A DNA stretch of 64,000 nt, taken from NCBI GenBank assembly GCA_030770535.1, contig JASVEC010000006.1, positions 1,426,001-1,490,000 on the forward strand, given 5' to 3'. The DNA comes from Batkoa obscura (taxonomy: Eukaryota; Entomophthoromycota; Entomophthoromycetes; Entomophthorales; Batkoaceae). The translations under genes were made by a program, and so were the position numbers. Positions 11,173 through 22,731 of this stretch are shown here, in pieces (the stretch's first letter is position 1; each line of letters starts with the position of its first letter). The notes below the pieces were generated by a model. It saw only the letters and a program-made list of their open reading frames with translations, searched no databases and was not told the origin of the DNA.

Positions 11173-13098
11173 TTAAAGTAACATAGTGAGTGGATTTTCT
11201 AAATAACCTTTGAATGCTTTAAGCCATTTAGCACCAACAGCACCATCCACAACTCTATGATCACAAGATAAAGTAACGGTTAAGATACTAGCTTCCTTAA
11301 ATCCTTTTTCAGCAGTAGCATCAACAACAACACGAGATTGAGTAGCACCAACGGCCAAAATACAAGATTGTGGTGGGTTAACAATAGCAGTAAAGTTATT
11401 GACTCCAAACATACCAAGGTTGGAAATGGTGAAAGAACCACCCTTAATTTTATTAGAAATCCCATTAAAAATTTAATTATAAAACTTACTTGATATTCAT
11501 GTGGTTTCAGTTCATTGTTACGGGCACGAGCTGCAAGCGATTTGATTTCATTAGAAATGGAGCTAAGCCCTTTGCCTTCAACACTTTTAACAATAGGTGT
11601 AATGAGACCTGTAGGCGTAGCAGTAGCAATAGAAATATCTGCAGTGTTGTATCTAAAATATAATTAATCAAAACTCATTATTAAAATTATTAAAAACTAC
11701 TGTCTAATAAAGTCTCCATGCCATGCTGAGTTGACTTCAGGAACATCCTTCATGGCTAAAGCGGAAGCTTTGGCAATAAAGTCGTTGACTGATAACTTGT
11801 ATTTATCGTCAGATTTGCTATTTAAATGCTGACGTAATCTAAATCGATTAATAAATTATAAAGAAATAATTAAATTGTAATACTTTAAGACGCTATCAAC
11901 ATTAGCCTCAACGGTAAGGTAATAGTGTGGGATTTGTTGCTTAGATTCAGTAAGACGAGTAGCAATAACCTAAATTATAATTAGAAAAATCCAATTAAAA
12001 TTAAATAAATCTACTTTGCGGATGTTAGTAAGTGGGATATCAGTGTATGATCCAGTAGATCCTGGGGCTGGGGCAGATGCAGCTGGGGCAGAAGTTGAAG
12101 CAGCAGCTGGGGTAGCTTGTGGCTGAGCTGCTTTGGCTAAAAAGGTAAGAAACCTTTTATGAATAAATAAACAACTTACTAGCTGGAGTATAGGACTCAA
12201 CATCGGATTTGACAATACGATTGTTTGGACCAGTTCCTTTGATTTCAGCAAGATTTATACCTTTTTCTTCGGCTAATTTTTTAGCTAAAGGACTAGCAAA
12301 GATGCGATCATCTAAAACAATTAAATAATCATCGCTATTAAATAAGAATTACCTGATCCTTGGGTAGCTTTAGGTGCTGAGCTGGAAGCAGATGAACTAG
12401 TTTCTTGAGCCTGTACTTTTGGTTCATTTGAAGCTTCTTCTTTAGGAGTAGAAGCAGGAGCAGCTTCGCCTTCACCATCTGCAGCGTCCTCAAGGGTAAA
12501 GTTAGCAAATTTCTCAACATCTTCTTTATTCTCAACTAAGACAGCTAATGGCTAATAAAAGTTAAATAGGGTTCTAATTAGAATTAAATAAACACTAACT
12601 TTATTGACGTCAATATCCTTTGAACCAGCATCAACTAAGATCTTGGCAATAAAACCGTCTTCTTGGAATTCAAAATCCATTTGAGCTTTGTCAGTTTCAA
12701 TTTCTACTAATACATCTCCAGCAGTGATTTCATCACCTTCTTTTTTGTGCCAGCTTCCAATGTTTCCTGATGTCATGGTTGGGGACAATGCAGGCATTTT
12801 AATAATGTTATGTGATGGGAAATCTAATCAAAACATAAAATTTGTACTTTTATAGAAAATAAGAATTTTACTTTTAGAGCTATATAATCTCACTCCTTTA
12901 ATAGAAGATTCGTTAAATAACATAGAATTGTTAATGCTGTATTGAGTTAGAAATTAACTTTTAAAAACAAGATAATAATTACCTATGAGAGTAGCATCTT
13001 GAATATAAGTTGGAAACCTTGTAAGATTGATTTTGTAACAATCTAATATTTCTTGATGCGTTTTTAGCGAGGCGAGGAAGTCTTCTTAAACTGGACAT
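11173..13098 (-). CDS. LAT1: Pyruvate dehydrogenase E2, dihydrolipoyl acetyltransferase
   Basis: Acetyl transfer from lipoamide to CoA in the mitochondrial pyruvate dehydrogenase complex. The ATG at 13098 starts an Arg-rich, acid-free presequence ([19 protein letters not shown]). Two short 5' exons follow, joined across GT-AG introns into [18 protein letters not shown], the start of a single lipoyl domain whose lipoylated Lys is in [12 protein letters not shown]. After an Ala/Glu/Lys linker comes the E1/E3-binding domain ([20 protein letters not shown]), an Ala/Pro linker (residues such as [14 protein letters not shown]) and the catalytic domain (IPLTNIRK onward). The C-terminus has the acyltransferase motif DHRVVDG with its catalytic His and Asp. 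There are about nine exons with introns of 40-60 nt. The domain order is intact and ends at the stop at 11173. Confidence 0.95.
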
Positions 13099-15037
13099 TT
13101 TAATTTAAAAGCTTTAAGCTCAAAGCTGTTAATTATCGTGGGTAAATTTATATCTTTGTCATACTCTTAATTTGGATGATTAGATTACCTCAAAACCAAC
13201 TCTAATTGGCTAAAAAGGCTTTTCGAAAGTTATCCCATAGAAAGTGAGTCTTTGAGTGAATAATTATTTTCTTATCATTGTATTTATGATAAGTATTAAA
13301 TTGTATATATCAGATTTAAGTCTTTACAATGTTTGATATTAGCTTTAAACTAGCTTATTATTAGCTACTAATAGATGCTTATTTGCTTCAAAAAATTTAC
13401 ATGTATACACTAAGTCTAGGAAATCGATTTAAAACAAATCAACTTATTATACCCTTTTTTTCACGGAAAAATAGATTTTTCTATTAAGATCCAAATACTG
13501 AAAAATGTGGATTAATACTGTAAAACTCTTGTTTCATTATTTGGTATTGTTATTAGGCTTTAAAAGATGACTATTTTTACGATATAACATTTTAAATAGG
13601 ACTTTTACATTTTTATTTTTTATTTTACTAAAAATTCTTTTAAATATTATAATTGAATATTTCCAGATAAAAGCTTATATTAGCTTTAATTATTATAATA
13701 TAAAAAAGGAGCATTAAATTATAATAATATATTTCATTTTTGCACATTTTTATAAAGTTTAATAACTATGACTAAAATAATTTAATTCTTGGAAATTGAA
13801 AAATTGAAAATATATATTTATCATATACGTATAAATCAAATATTCATAAACTATAGTATTAAGTGTGAGATTAAAAAGATGATCAAATTCCTTCTATTAA
13901 ATGAAAGCAAAATAAGTACAATACTTTTTTGTATAGGAATTTCAGCAGTAGCTTTGAATTTTACTACATAAAAAGTGGAAAAACATCAAAATGAACATTC
14001 TATGTTAAGGGGTGTTTTTTGGCTTCATCACTTTTTTTATTTTTTAAGCACTATTTGAGCAGAAAGACTGTTAATAAAATTCTTAAACATAATACATCCC
14101 CGTTAAATGTTAATATTTAATTATTATTATAAATTTGTATGTTAAAATAAATGCAATGATATTTTTTGATATATGTTAAAATCAGTATATGTTTCAAAGA
14201 TTAAATTAAATCTAATATAGTACTCTAACAAATATTTACCTTTGAATCTTTATTAAGTGAATTATAAGCAAAATTATAAAATGTATTATAAATCAATAAA
14301 CTATTTGGAATTGATGCTAATTTTTTTAATTGAATATTATGAATAGATTCAATATCAGCATTAATATTGCCAAAGCAACCAAATAACACATTAAATCGTA
14401 GCACTTTTTTTAATAAAAGGAGTTTATAACTGTATATTAAATATAAGCGCTATTAGCAACACTATACAACTTTACTATTAATTACATGTGCTGAAAATAT
14501 TTTAACAAGTTTGAATATACGCAAAGGTTCCCAGCCTAAGAACAAGGGAGTGAACAAGTGATAATAAATACATCATCTGATACAGCAAGGGCTAAAATAA
14601 CATAAAACCATATATGTAGTTGGTGAAAAAATGGTTTTAGTTACAAATAAAATGAAGGTATTAGTCAAATTAATTGGATAATATTTCACCACAAACACAT
14701 GGTTCAACTTTAACAAGAGGAAGTGGAAATGATTGGAACTTTTTATAATAATTTTTAACTTCAGATAATTAACCGGGTCTTCAAGAATATTTATCAACCC
14801 AAATAGCAAAAAAAGAGAGCAAAAAACGCAATATTAACAAAAAAGGGAATACATCACTTATTCTTTTATTTCAAGGTGAAGGTTAATTTGTAAGTCATCG
14901 CTTAAATGACTTGTTTTAATTGGATGGCTTGGAAGTACTAAAAACGATTGGTTAGTGCTGTATTAATTCTTACGAATGCAATATAAGTAGATTTCAATAA
15001 ACCAAAGACTAAAACTTTTTAATAAATATAAGTAAAA
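13099..15037. other. Intergenic with one MITE
   Basis: Almost 2 kb between divergently transcribed E2 and glucosamine-6-phosphate deaminase genes. Only MITE copy 3 is recognisable. Open frames at 13789-13971 and 14573-14809 show no family motif and are probably chance. Confidence 0.5.
14006..14106 (+). mobile_element. MITE copy 3 (orientation A, worn ends)
   Basis: The body matches the family (GGTGTTTTTTGGCTTCATCA, CACTATTTGAGCAGAAAGAC, AATACATCCCC). The extreme ends have drifted to TTAAGGGG and CCCCGTTAA instead of TATGGGG and CCCCATA, suggesting an older copy. Confidence 0.7.
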
Positions 15038-16189
15038 ATGAGATTGATTATTCGTAACGACGCCCAAGCTGTAGCCAAATATGTTGGTAAGTGACTTTAA
15101 TTATATAATATGAACGCTCGATTATAAATAAATCAACTCTTGTAGCTGGACTTAAACTAAATTTATTTTATAGCTGACTATATTGTTGCCCGTGTAAAAA
15201 AGTTTGCACCAACCGCAGAAAGACCTTTCGTTTTAGGTTTACCAACTGGTTCTTCACCAATTGGTGTATACCGTTGCCTTGTAGAATACTACAAATTAGG
15301 ACAAATCTCATTCCAAAACATCATAACCTTTAACATGGATGAGTACGTAGGCTTACCACAAAACCACCCAGAGTCTTACCACTCTTTTATGTGGAACCAT
15401 CTCTTTAAGCACGTTGACGTTAAACCTACCAACGTTAACATCTTAGATGGTAATGCATCCGACTTAGAAATGGAATGTTTACGTTTCGAAAAGAAAATTC
15501 GTGATGTTGGCGGTATCGAACTCTTTTTAGGAGGTATATTTAATTTTCTTATATAATATACCTATATTTAAAACATTAATAGGTATTGGTCCTGATGGTC
15601 ACATTGCTTTCAATGAGCCAGGGTCTTCTTTACAGTCTCGTACCCGTGTAAAGACTTTAGCTTATGAAACCATTCTTGCCAACGCACGTTTTTTCAATGG
15701 TGATATTAACAAAGTTCCAAAATTAGCCCTCACTGTTGGTGTAGCGTAAGTTTATTTTGTAATTCACGTAGTCTTTAACCTAATGTTTTTAAAGTACTGT
15801 TATGGATGCTCGTGAAGTTGCCATTATCATTACTGGCCAACATAAATCATTAGCTTTAGCCAAATGTATTGAAGAAGGTGTCAATCATATGGTAAGTTGT
15901 TTATTTATTTATTTGATTTACTTTATTAAAAATATGTTAAGTGGACCGTATCTGCTATCCAACTTCACCCTCGTTCTTTAATTGTCTGTGATGAAGACGC
16001 CACCCTTGAACTTCACGTCAAGACTGTAAATTATTTCAAATCTATTGAAAAAGTACATGATGAATTAATTGGCAAAGAGAATATGGGACTTCAAGGTAAT
16101 TAATAATTGCTCTAACTTAGTATTTAATTTAACATACTCTTATAGGTTCAGTTAAGACCCTTAATTTACAAAGCGGTCCAAACGAATAA
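15038..16189 (+). CDS. nagB: Glucosamine-6-phosphate deaminase
   Basis: Converts glucosamine-6-phosphate to fructose-6-phosphate and ammonia (EC 3.5.99.6), the last step in using N-acetylglucosamine from chitin. Six exons join in frame: 15038-15086, 15174-15533, 15583-15745, 15795-15891, 15942-16095 and 16146-16189. They total 867 nt, 288 residues, the same size as the animal and bacterial enzymes. Motifs are [20 protein letters not shown] at the start, [13 protein letters not shown] (phosphate loop), [11 protein letters not shown] with the catalytic Asp, [20 protein letters not shown] and [20 protein letters not shown]. All introns are GT-AG. The coding sequence is richer in GC than its surroundings, as expected for a well expressed gene. 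Confidence 0.97.
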
Positions 16190-16830
16190 TTTGCTTATAT
16201 AAGTTTAAATCTTGCTAGCAAAGTTTAAGCTCCCAAATTATATATAACTTCTTTGTTACTTCAATTCAGCCCTTAAAAAATATCATAATTTTTCTTTTAC
16301 CTCATTTGTATTGGTTGAGGTTCTAATAAATTCATTTAAATATTTAGTTTCTTTTTATATCTTGTTTAAAATACTAAATTTCATAATGCTTATAACCTTA
16401 TCAGTTTTGTTTTTTGATTATAGATATAGTCTAAATCTATTATGGCTTTCAGCAAGAGTAGCTATTGAAATACCGCTATGTGATTGAGTGCTATTACAAT
16501 GTATTAAATTGTGTAGCTGCTTCTATCCTTTTTTTTTGTATTTTTTATTAAATAACAGATGTATATCCGCATTATGAATTATATTTATATAAGTATTATC
16601 AATTTTGAATGTAAAAATATTTTCTATAAAGCTGTATATATCAAATTAATTATATAGTTCATGTTTAAAATTTGATAATTTGATATAACATCGCTTTTAT
16701 GTACCTATTTTCTAAAAAATTAAAAATAAAAGCACATTTATTTAAATTAATTTTAATTGGAAGGTAATTTTGATAAAAATGGAAAGCTGACGAAAAGTGA
16801 TTATTATTTTCTTTTCGAAAATATCAAAAA
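16190..16830. other. Intergenic, no feature seen
   Basis: AT-rich spacer holding the 3' end of the deaminase transcript and the promoter of the next gene. I see nothing else in it. Confidence 0.6.
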
Positions 16831-18088
16831 ATGAGTGAAATTTTAGACCCAGAAGATTATTTAAAATTACATAGCCCACCAGTCAATTTCCAAGAAGCTC
16901 AAGCCAACATTAATGAATTTATAAATTTATGGAGTGATAAGGATAAAAAGATAGCTTTAGTTACTGTAAGTGATTCTTTTTTTTATACTCAAACGGAATA
17001 TTTAATCAATTAAGAGTGGTGGTACAACAGTACCTTTAGAAAATAACACTGTCCGATTTATTGATAATTTTTCTGCTGGTACTCGCGGAGCTACTTCTGC
17101 TGAATATCCTTTTTTACTTTTAACTTACTAGTTTGTAAAAAATTATTATCTTTAACCTTTTATACATATTTCTTAGAAAATGACTATTGTGTTATTTTTA
17201 TGCACCGCCAATTCTCTTTACAACCTTACTCTAGACATTTCTCTCATTCCACCAATTGCTTTTTAGATTACTTAAATTTCAATAACGAGCATGGTAGTAT
17301 TGAAGGTATTAATTAAAAATTATAAACAAAATATATTGAAGTGATGTAAATTCTAGCTGACTCAAGATATGATTCTGAAATGAAAGAGGTGTTAATTAAA
17401 TACCAAAAGGTAAATAAGTTCATAATGTTATTTGCTATTTATTTAAAATTTAGACTAAAAAAGAAGGAACGTTATTATCAATCACTTTTGTCACAGTTAC
17501 CGACTATCTTTACCTTTTGACATTTGTTTCAAAAGCTTTAGATAAACTGAAAGAAAAAGCATTATTTTATTTAGCTGCTGCAGTTTCAGATTTTTTTATA
17601 CACCCTAAAGCAATGGTACTTTTTTATTTTTTATTGTATATATTTCAACATTATCATAATATATGACTTATACAATTTTGTATGTTATTTATTAATTTGA
17701 CATTCATATCTAGTCAGAACATAAAATACAATCTAATTCCGGAGATTTACAAATATTAATGTCTAAAGTGCCCAAATTTCTTAAACCGTTAGTATATCAA
17801 TGGGCGCCTAAAGCATATATTGTTTCTTTTAAATTAGAAACTGATCCTGAGCTACTAATCCCTAAAGCTAGACAATCTTTAAAACAATATGGGCATCAGT
17901 TAGTTATCGCTAACCTTTTGAACACAAGAAAAAAAGAAGTTTGGTTTGTTTATCCGACTGAATCAGATGGTTATAAACATGTATATTTAGAGAGTGAAAA
18001 TCCAGCTTTAGGTGAAATTGAAATGGTGTTTTTACCCGTTTTAATTGAGACTCATGATAAATATATCAAAGGTTTAAACTTAGAATAA
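16831..18088 (+). CDS. CAB2: Phosphopantothenate-cysteine ligase (PPCS)
   Basis: Second step from pantothenate to coenzyme A, joining cysteine to 4'-phosphopantothenate in the cytosol. Exons are 16831-16965, 17015-17103, 17166-17305, 17357-17409, 17454-17615 and 17714-18088, totalling 954 nt and 317 residues in one frame. Family motifs are [74 protein letters not shown] and [16 protein letters not shown]. The Asn in the ANLL segment matches the eukaryotic ligase family. Five introns are GT-AG, but the second (17104-17165) is AT-AC with U12-type signals and is described separately. The start at 16831 fits the usual N-terminal length. Confidence 0.95.
17104..17165 (+). other. U12-type AT-AC intron in PPCS
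   Basis: This intron starts with ATATCCTTT, the exact U12-type donor consensus, and ends in TTTTATAC. About 10 nt before the end lies ATCTTTAAC, close to the U12 branch-site consensus TTCCTTAAC. Removing these 62 nt joins GA to A and yields SAEYFLENDY, which lines up with the conserved SAEQFLSNGY of yeast. No GT-AG pair nearby gives an equally conserved product. Splicing by the minor spliceosome is the natural reading. Confidence 0.88.
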
Positions 18089-18377
18089 ATACATAGTTTT
18101 GAACTATCTGTTAATCTATCATAACTTAGTATTATATGAATTTATTATTCAAAAAATAGCAGCTATTTAATAGTAGTAAAAACACTTCAATATTTTTTGT
18201 GTACTAATTTTTCTAAAAGCGAGTATTGATAATTAACTATTCCATGCTACTTAACAAATTTGTAATATGATGGCCTTTCTAAGATAAATATTTTTTAATT
18301 AGTAGCCAAAAAATAGACAAACAATAAATAATTATTATTAACATAATTTTATATTTTTGTTAAAATAATTCAATAAC

Positions 18378-18482
18378 ATATAGTGATGTTTTTTTTTAGC
18401 TTCATCACTTTTCTATTAAGTGCTATTTGAGTGGAAAGATTGTTAGTAAAATTCTTGAACAAAAAAATACACCCCCATATCT
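18378..18482 (+). mobile_element. MITE copy 4 (orientation A)
   Basis: The left end has drifted (TATAGTGATGTTTTTTTTT) while the right end is intact (AAAAAAATACACCCCCATA). The body has TTCATCACTTTTC, GCTATTTGAGTGGAAAGA and TTGTTAGTAAAATTCTTG. TA flanks are present on both sides. Confidence 0.8.
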
Positions 18483-18672
18483 ATATTATTTGATAAAATT
18501 TTAGAAATCTAAATAATAGCTTAAAAGCAATAGAATAAAAACATTATGACTAATAAAAACTATTATATTGTTTATAAAAACATGTATTGTTTTAAAATAT
18601 AAACTAACTATTTTTATCAAAATTTAAATCAAAAAATTGAAATGAATCAGTACAAATATTATCATAAATAAT

Positions 18673-18782
18673 CATATAGGGATGTATTTTTTTAAAGAAT
18701 TTTACTAGTAGTTTTTCCACTTTAAATAGCACTAAAAAAACGGAAAAAGTAATAAAACCAAAAAAAAACATCCCCATATATT
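18673..18782 (-). mobile_element. MITE copy 5 (orientation B)
   Basis: Opposite orientation to copy 4, about 190 bp away. The left end is TATAGGGATGTATTTTTT and the right end is AAAAAACATCCCCATA, followed by TA. Body: GTTTTTCCACTTTAAATAGC, then CGGAAAAAGTAATAAAACC. Confidence 0.82.
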
Positions 18783-19311
18783 TTTTTAAAAATTGCTAAA
18801 AAGGATGGTCGTAACAGTAAAAACTTTCGGAAAAGATTAATACTTTTAGACAAAAATTAAAAACATTGTCCCAACCAGCAACTATCGGTTTTTCTTTTCA
18901 TAAAAAACACTTGTCTTAAATACCTAATATTTACAATTAAAAATTTCCACCACTTAAGCGATCATTTTTATGAAAGCTTAATTGACTTAAAGTCATTGTG
19001 TTGAAAAAATATCCATTGGACAGTCATTTGGCTTTTAATATTATTATTTAAGCATATTTTTTGGGGTTTAATAAATTAAAGGTTTAAACCTTTAATTTTA
19101 TATTATTTAGGGAATAGCATTTTCAGCTCACTCTGCTTAAAAACCCTATTAAAATTAAGTAAATAATGAAAGGGAAAGGCCCTTATGAGATCATAATCAT
19201 TTTATTACAGCCTGGTGAAAATAATTTCATAGTAAACTTTTGAAAACTTCAAGAACTCAAGCTTTTTATCATAAATCAAATGAGTAAAATATATATATGC
19301 AGTTTAAATGT

Positions 19312-19356
19312 AATTTGATTACCCACTCGGGTACTGTTAATGTAAAGAGACGAAAC
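19312..19356 (+). other. Conserved GC-richer block upstream of CAP1
   Basis: TTTGATTACCCACTCGGGTA plus the following CTGTTAATG and AGACGAAA are kept nearly unchanged in unit 2 at 22687-22731, while neighbouring sequence has drifted. ACCC-ACTC-GGGT is a small inverted repeat. This could be a protein-binding site or part of an untranslated transcript; the function is unknown. Confidence 0.4.
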
Positions 19357-20156
19357 ATTTAAATTCTTAAGCATTACATACAAAAAAGTGGATTAAAAGT
19401 TAAATGGCATTGTAAAGGTTACTTCACTACATTCACAAAATTCGGAAATCGCAATAGTGGTCATTTTTATGATAAATAATAAACAAAATTCAAAAATTTT
19501 AGATTTAGTTTGAAAAGTTATAAAATTTTTAATATTTGATACTTTAATTTGATCATTTGATAGTATTTTAATATTATTGTTGTGTTAAGAATTTCTATAA
19601 TTATAAAACAAATGATTAACGAAGTATAATTTGTTCTTTGGTCAAGAGGATTTGGTATGAATTTGAGCTACTTTACATTAAGATCCACCTCGTTATTTTA
19701 CAGAACTTAATTTTATTACTGTATATAAAACAAGATAGGCTAGATGCCTTTTGGTTGATTTCATAACCTTTGTTCCTGAAATGTTTTTTACTATGTTTGT
19801 AAAGATACTTAAATTATCTCCTTTGAGACCAACAAGTTTTATTTTTTGAGTTAATAAATCCAAGATATTCATATAATATGACCTTTAAGTAAACAGAGTT
19901 GGTTAGATATAAACATATATTAAAATCTTTTCCCTAAACTTTCTAAAGGAAAATCAGAATATTATATGAAGTAACTTTGGGCGGAAGTTTAATTTAAAGA
20001 TTACTCCAAGAACCTCTCAACTATACATGGCTGAATCAATGATTTGGTATAACATTACCATATTTTTAAAATTTGGTGATTTTATTAAACCTTACCAAAA
20101 GTGCAAATTTCATGTTTTATTACAACAAAGTCAAAGAATAAATCAAATGAGAACGC

Positions 20157-20167
20157 TATATATAAAG
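20157..20167 (+). promoter_or_regulatory. TATA box of CAP gene 1
   Basis: TATATATAAAG lies about 90 bp before the ATG at 20250. The matching gene in unit 2 has TATATAAAG at the same distance, and the interval to the start codon (AGTCCCTAGCTATCTAATTT) is nearly identical in both. Confidence 0.6.
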
Positions 20168-20249
20168 GTTGGATTTCCACCTTTAAAATCAGCTTTAGTC
20201 TCTAGTCCCTAGCTATCTAATTTTGTTTATAAAAACTAATCTTGTAAAA

Positions 20250-21182
20250 ATGAAGTTATCTATCCCATTAATTCTTTTATCTTCAGTCCTCGCACATACC
20301 TTACCACCTACCAATGATGGTAAAGTGAAGCTCCATGAAAATGTCGATGCCTCTTTAAAATCTAAGATCGAAAAAAGAGATGTAGCTGTACCAAAGAAGA
20401 AGGCCTGTCATCCACGTAAGCCAACTACCACTAGCGACAAGCCAGTACCATCCTATCCTACTACTAGTAAACCAACTGTATCCTATCCTACCACTAGTAA
20501 ACCAACTGTATCCTATCCTACTACTACTACTACTAACCCAGCTGTATCTTATCCTACTACTACTAGTAAATCAACTGTATCCTATCCTACCACCAGTAAG
20601 CCAACTACATCATATCCTACTACTAGTAAACCAGCTGTATCTTATACCACTACTAGTAAACCAGCTGTGTCTTATACCACTACTAGTAAACCAGCTGTAT
20701 CTTATACCACTACTAGTAAACCAGCTCCATCCAATCCTCCTACCAGTAAACCATCTGGAAACGGTGGTTTGAGTGAAAAGGACGTTGAAATGCTTTGCCG
20801 TATCAACGCCATCCGTAAAAAACATGGTAAAAAAGCACTTAAGATGGATGATAAATTAAATAGAGCTGCTCAAAAACACTCTCAAGATCAATTCAATCAC
20901 AAAAAAATGACCCACGAAGGAACTAAGGTTAAGAGTTTCTGGGATCGTATCAAGAATGAGGGTTACAAACTCATGGGTGGCTCTGAAAACTGTGCCGCCG
21001 GTCAAAGAAGTATTTCTCAAGTTGTAAAGGATTGGGAAAAATCATCAGGTCACTTCAGAAACATTGTTAGTGATGCTGAATGTATGGGTTGGGGTGAAGT
21101 AGGTAATTATTGGACCCAAGAATTTGCTAAAGGAACTCAATGTAGCTGTCAAGTTATTCCAGATTGCTCTAAATACCACTAA
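20250..21182 (+). CDS. Secreted CAP (SCP/PR-1) protein 1
   Basis: Secreted protein of the CAP superfamily (fungal Pry/PR-1 type); yeast members bind sterols, which is family knowledge only. The single-exon gene starts at the ATG at 20250 (310 residues), giving a signal peptide MKLSIPLILLSSVLA. A short propeptide ends at a dibasic EKR site (about residue 43). A Thr/Ser/Pro/Lys linker (about 60-175) made of ten-residue SKPxVSYxTT units follows, likely O-glycosylated. The CAP domain fills the rest: EMLCRINAIRKKHGKK, KHSQDQFNHKKMTHEG with two domain His residues, GGSENCAAGQ, SGHFRNIVSDAECMGWG and Cys residues near the end. An in-frame TTG at 20223 is not a plausible start. The CAP domain is identical at DNA level to gene 2, although the linkers are unrelated. 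Confidence 0.93.
   Translation: MKLSIPLILLSSVLAHTLPPTNDGKVKLHENVDASLKSKIEKRDVAVPKKKACHPRKPTTTSDKPVPSYPTTSKPTVSYPTTSKPTVSYPTTTTTNPAVSYPTTTSKSTVSYPTTSKPTTSYPTTSKPAVSYTTTSKPAVSYTTTSKPAVSYTTTSKPAPSNPPTSKPSGNGGLSEKDVEMLCRINAIRKKHGKKALKMDDKLNRAAQKHSQDQFNHKKMTHEGTKVKSFWDRIKNEGYKLMGGSENCAAGQRSISQVVKDWEKSSGHFRNIVSDAECMGWGEVGNYWTQEFAKGTQCSCQVIPDCSKYH
20430..20755 (+). repeat. Minisatellite encoding Thr/Ser/Pro linker
   Basis: Units of about 30 bp (core ACTAGTAAACCAGCTGTATC) repeat roughly ten times in frame within CAP gene 1. The three units at 20625-20720 are nearly perfect, a sign of recent unit duplication. It encodes the SKPxVSYxTT linker. Confidence 0.85.
20808..21166 (+). repeat. 359-bp identity tract shared by the two CAP genes
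   Basis: This stretch reads base for base the same as 23953-24311, synonymous sites included. The sequence just outside on both sides differs at several positions within a few codons. Such sharp edges point to gene conversion between the tandem copies. Confidence 0.85.
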
Positions 21183-22383
21183 TTAATAAAAGTATATTTA
21201 TTATAATAAAAGTACTTTTGCAAATAGCTAATTTTTAACATATTATTACAAATGCATCAATGTTAAAGTATTGAAATATTTGTTAATAAACTACTAACTA
21301 ACTAACATGAATATATAATATTTTTGCTATTAGAGGACTTTAAAAGCCATTGACAAATGACATTATAAATGGTTTAAGCTCTATATTATAATGCTCTTGC
21401 AATTTATTTTATTGAAAACATTTTAAAATACTAAAATTACCAATACTAAACATATGTCTACAACAAAATTAACTTACAAACTTAAAAAAAATCAAAATTA
21501 TATACGTATTTTAAGAACTTTGTATTTAATTAATTTAATATGGAAATGAAGTAAAAAACACTATACAGTAGCTTGACACTTTAACGATATAATATATTTA
21601 AAAAGATTAAAGTTTATGACTTTATTAAATTTAATATCCAAAATAGTGCTCAATTTCTTAAATGATATAGCTTGTTAATATAAAATTTTATTAAGTAATA
21701 CAAAAAATTACAGCATTAATACAAAACAATAACAGGATTTAAATATATAATCAATATGTTTTTTATCTTAATTGTAGCTATTTGAAATCTATTATAAGTT
21801 TTATATTTATCTTGTATATTTATTTCAATTTAATATGACTTATACTTTAATACTAAAATTAAACAAAAAAATACATCCCCATATATTGATGATTGTCTTG
21901 TTTTTAAATATAAATTCTATAAATACTTAATATAAATAAATAACTTTATTCATACATACTGTTAATGTTTTTACACTATTAAATAATTATTTATTACAAT
22001 ATTTTTACTTAATAAATTAAAACTTAAAGTAGTTTTACATGCTTATTTAATAAAACTGCAATATCTTTAAGTATATTCAATTCTGATAAAGGGGTATACG
22101 TTTTGTGTATTTATTCTAACCATTTTCAAATATACAAGTTTAACCCAATGTTATAATAACAAATAAAAGATCCCATTAATATTAGCTAAAATCAGTTACA
22201 TTTACCTCCTTTTCCTTTATTTCGAATATTTGTTAACTTGTATTCATTTTTAAACCCTATTGAACATAAGTTATTAGAGAATTATATAATAGTTGACTTT
22301 ATTGCGGAATTAATATAGCTCAGAATTTCCACTGTTTAATTAATTTATTCTATTAAATTTTAATAGAATAAAAACAATTTATT
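21183..22383. other. Intergenic between CAP duplications
   Basis: Very AT-rich, no gene seen. It contains one MITE end near 21851-21884. Confidence 0.6.
21851..21884 (+). mobile_element. Solo right end of MITE (orientation A)
   Basis: AATTAAACAAAAAAATACAT followed by CCCCATATA matches the right terminus of orientation A copies. The rest of the element is not recognisable upstream, so this is a fragment. Confidence 0.55.
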
Positions 22384-22686
22384 AAAAAATATCCTTTAAA
22401 CAGTCATTTGGTTTTCAATAGTATTATTTAAGCAAATTTTTGGGGTTTAATAAATTAAACTCTAAGCCTTTTAATTTTATGCTATTTAGGGAATACAAGC
22501 ACTAACTTAATCTGCTTGCAAGTGTTATTGAAGCTAAAAGGGATAGTAGAAGGGAAAGGTCATTGTGAGGCCAAAACCATTTACCAAAGTTTAATGAGAT
22601 AGCTTGGTGGTAAATTTGTGAAAGCTCAAAGAGTTTGAAATTTTATTTTAAATCAAACAAGTAAAATAAATATATGCAGTCTAAAA

Positions 22687-22731
22687 GTAATTTGATCACC
22701 CACTCGGGTACTGTTAATGTGATGAGACGAA
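22687..22731 (+). other. Conserved GC-richer block upstream of CAP2
   Basis: Counterpart of 19312-19356. TTTGATCACCCACTCGGGTA and the following CTGTTAATG are kept, then ATGAGACGAAAAC. Conservation of a non-coding block nearly 0.95 kb from the start codon suggests function, which I cannot name. Confidence 0.4.

Larger units (their letters stand above)
18089..19004. other. Intergenic with two facing MITEs
   Basis: Between the PPCS stop and the start of the duplicated CAP upstream region. It holds MITE copies 4 and 5 in opposite orientations and no recognisable gene. Confidence 0.6.
19005..21215 (+). repeat. Tandem duplication, unit 1 (CAP gene and upstream)
   Basis: Unit 1 of a direct duplication; unit 2 is 22384-24365. 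The units share about 1.2 kb of upstream sequence, the CAP coding region and the first 35 bp or so after the stop. They start alike at AAATATCC followed by ACAGTCATTTGG, then TTTGGGGTTTAATAAATTAAA. They end with AATAAAAGTATATTTATTAT. The upstream part has clear substitutions and indels, so the duplication is not recent. Confidence 0.85.

Noticed and set aside
14573-14809. Open frame of 78 codons on the minus strand in a gene desert
   Set aside because: No recognisable motif or splice partner; cannot be supported.
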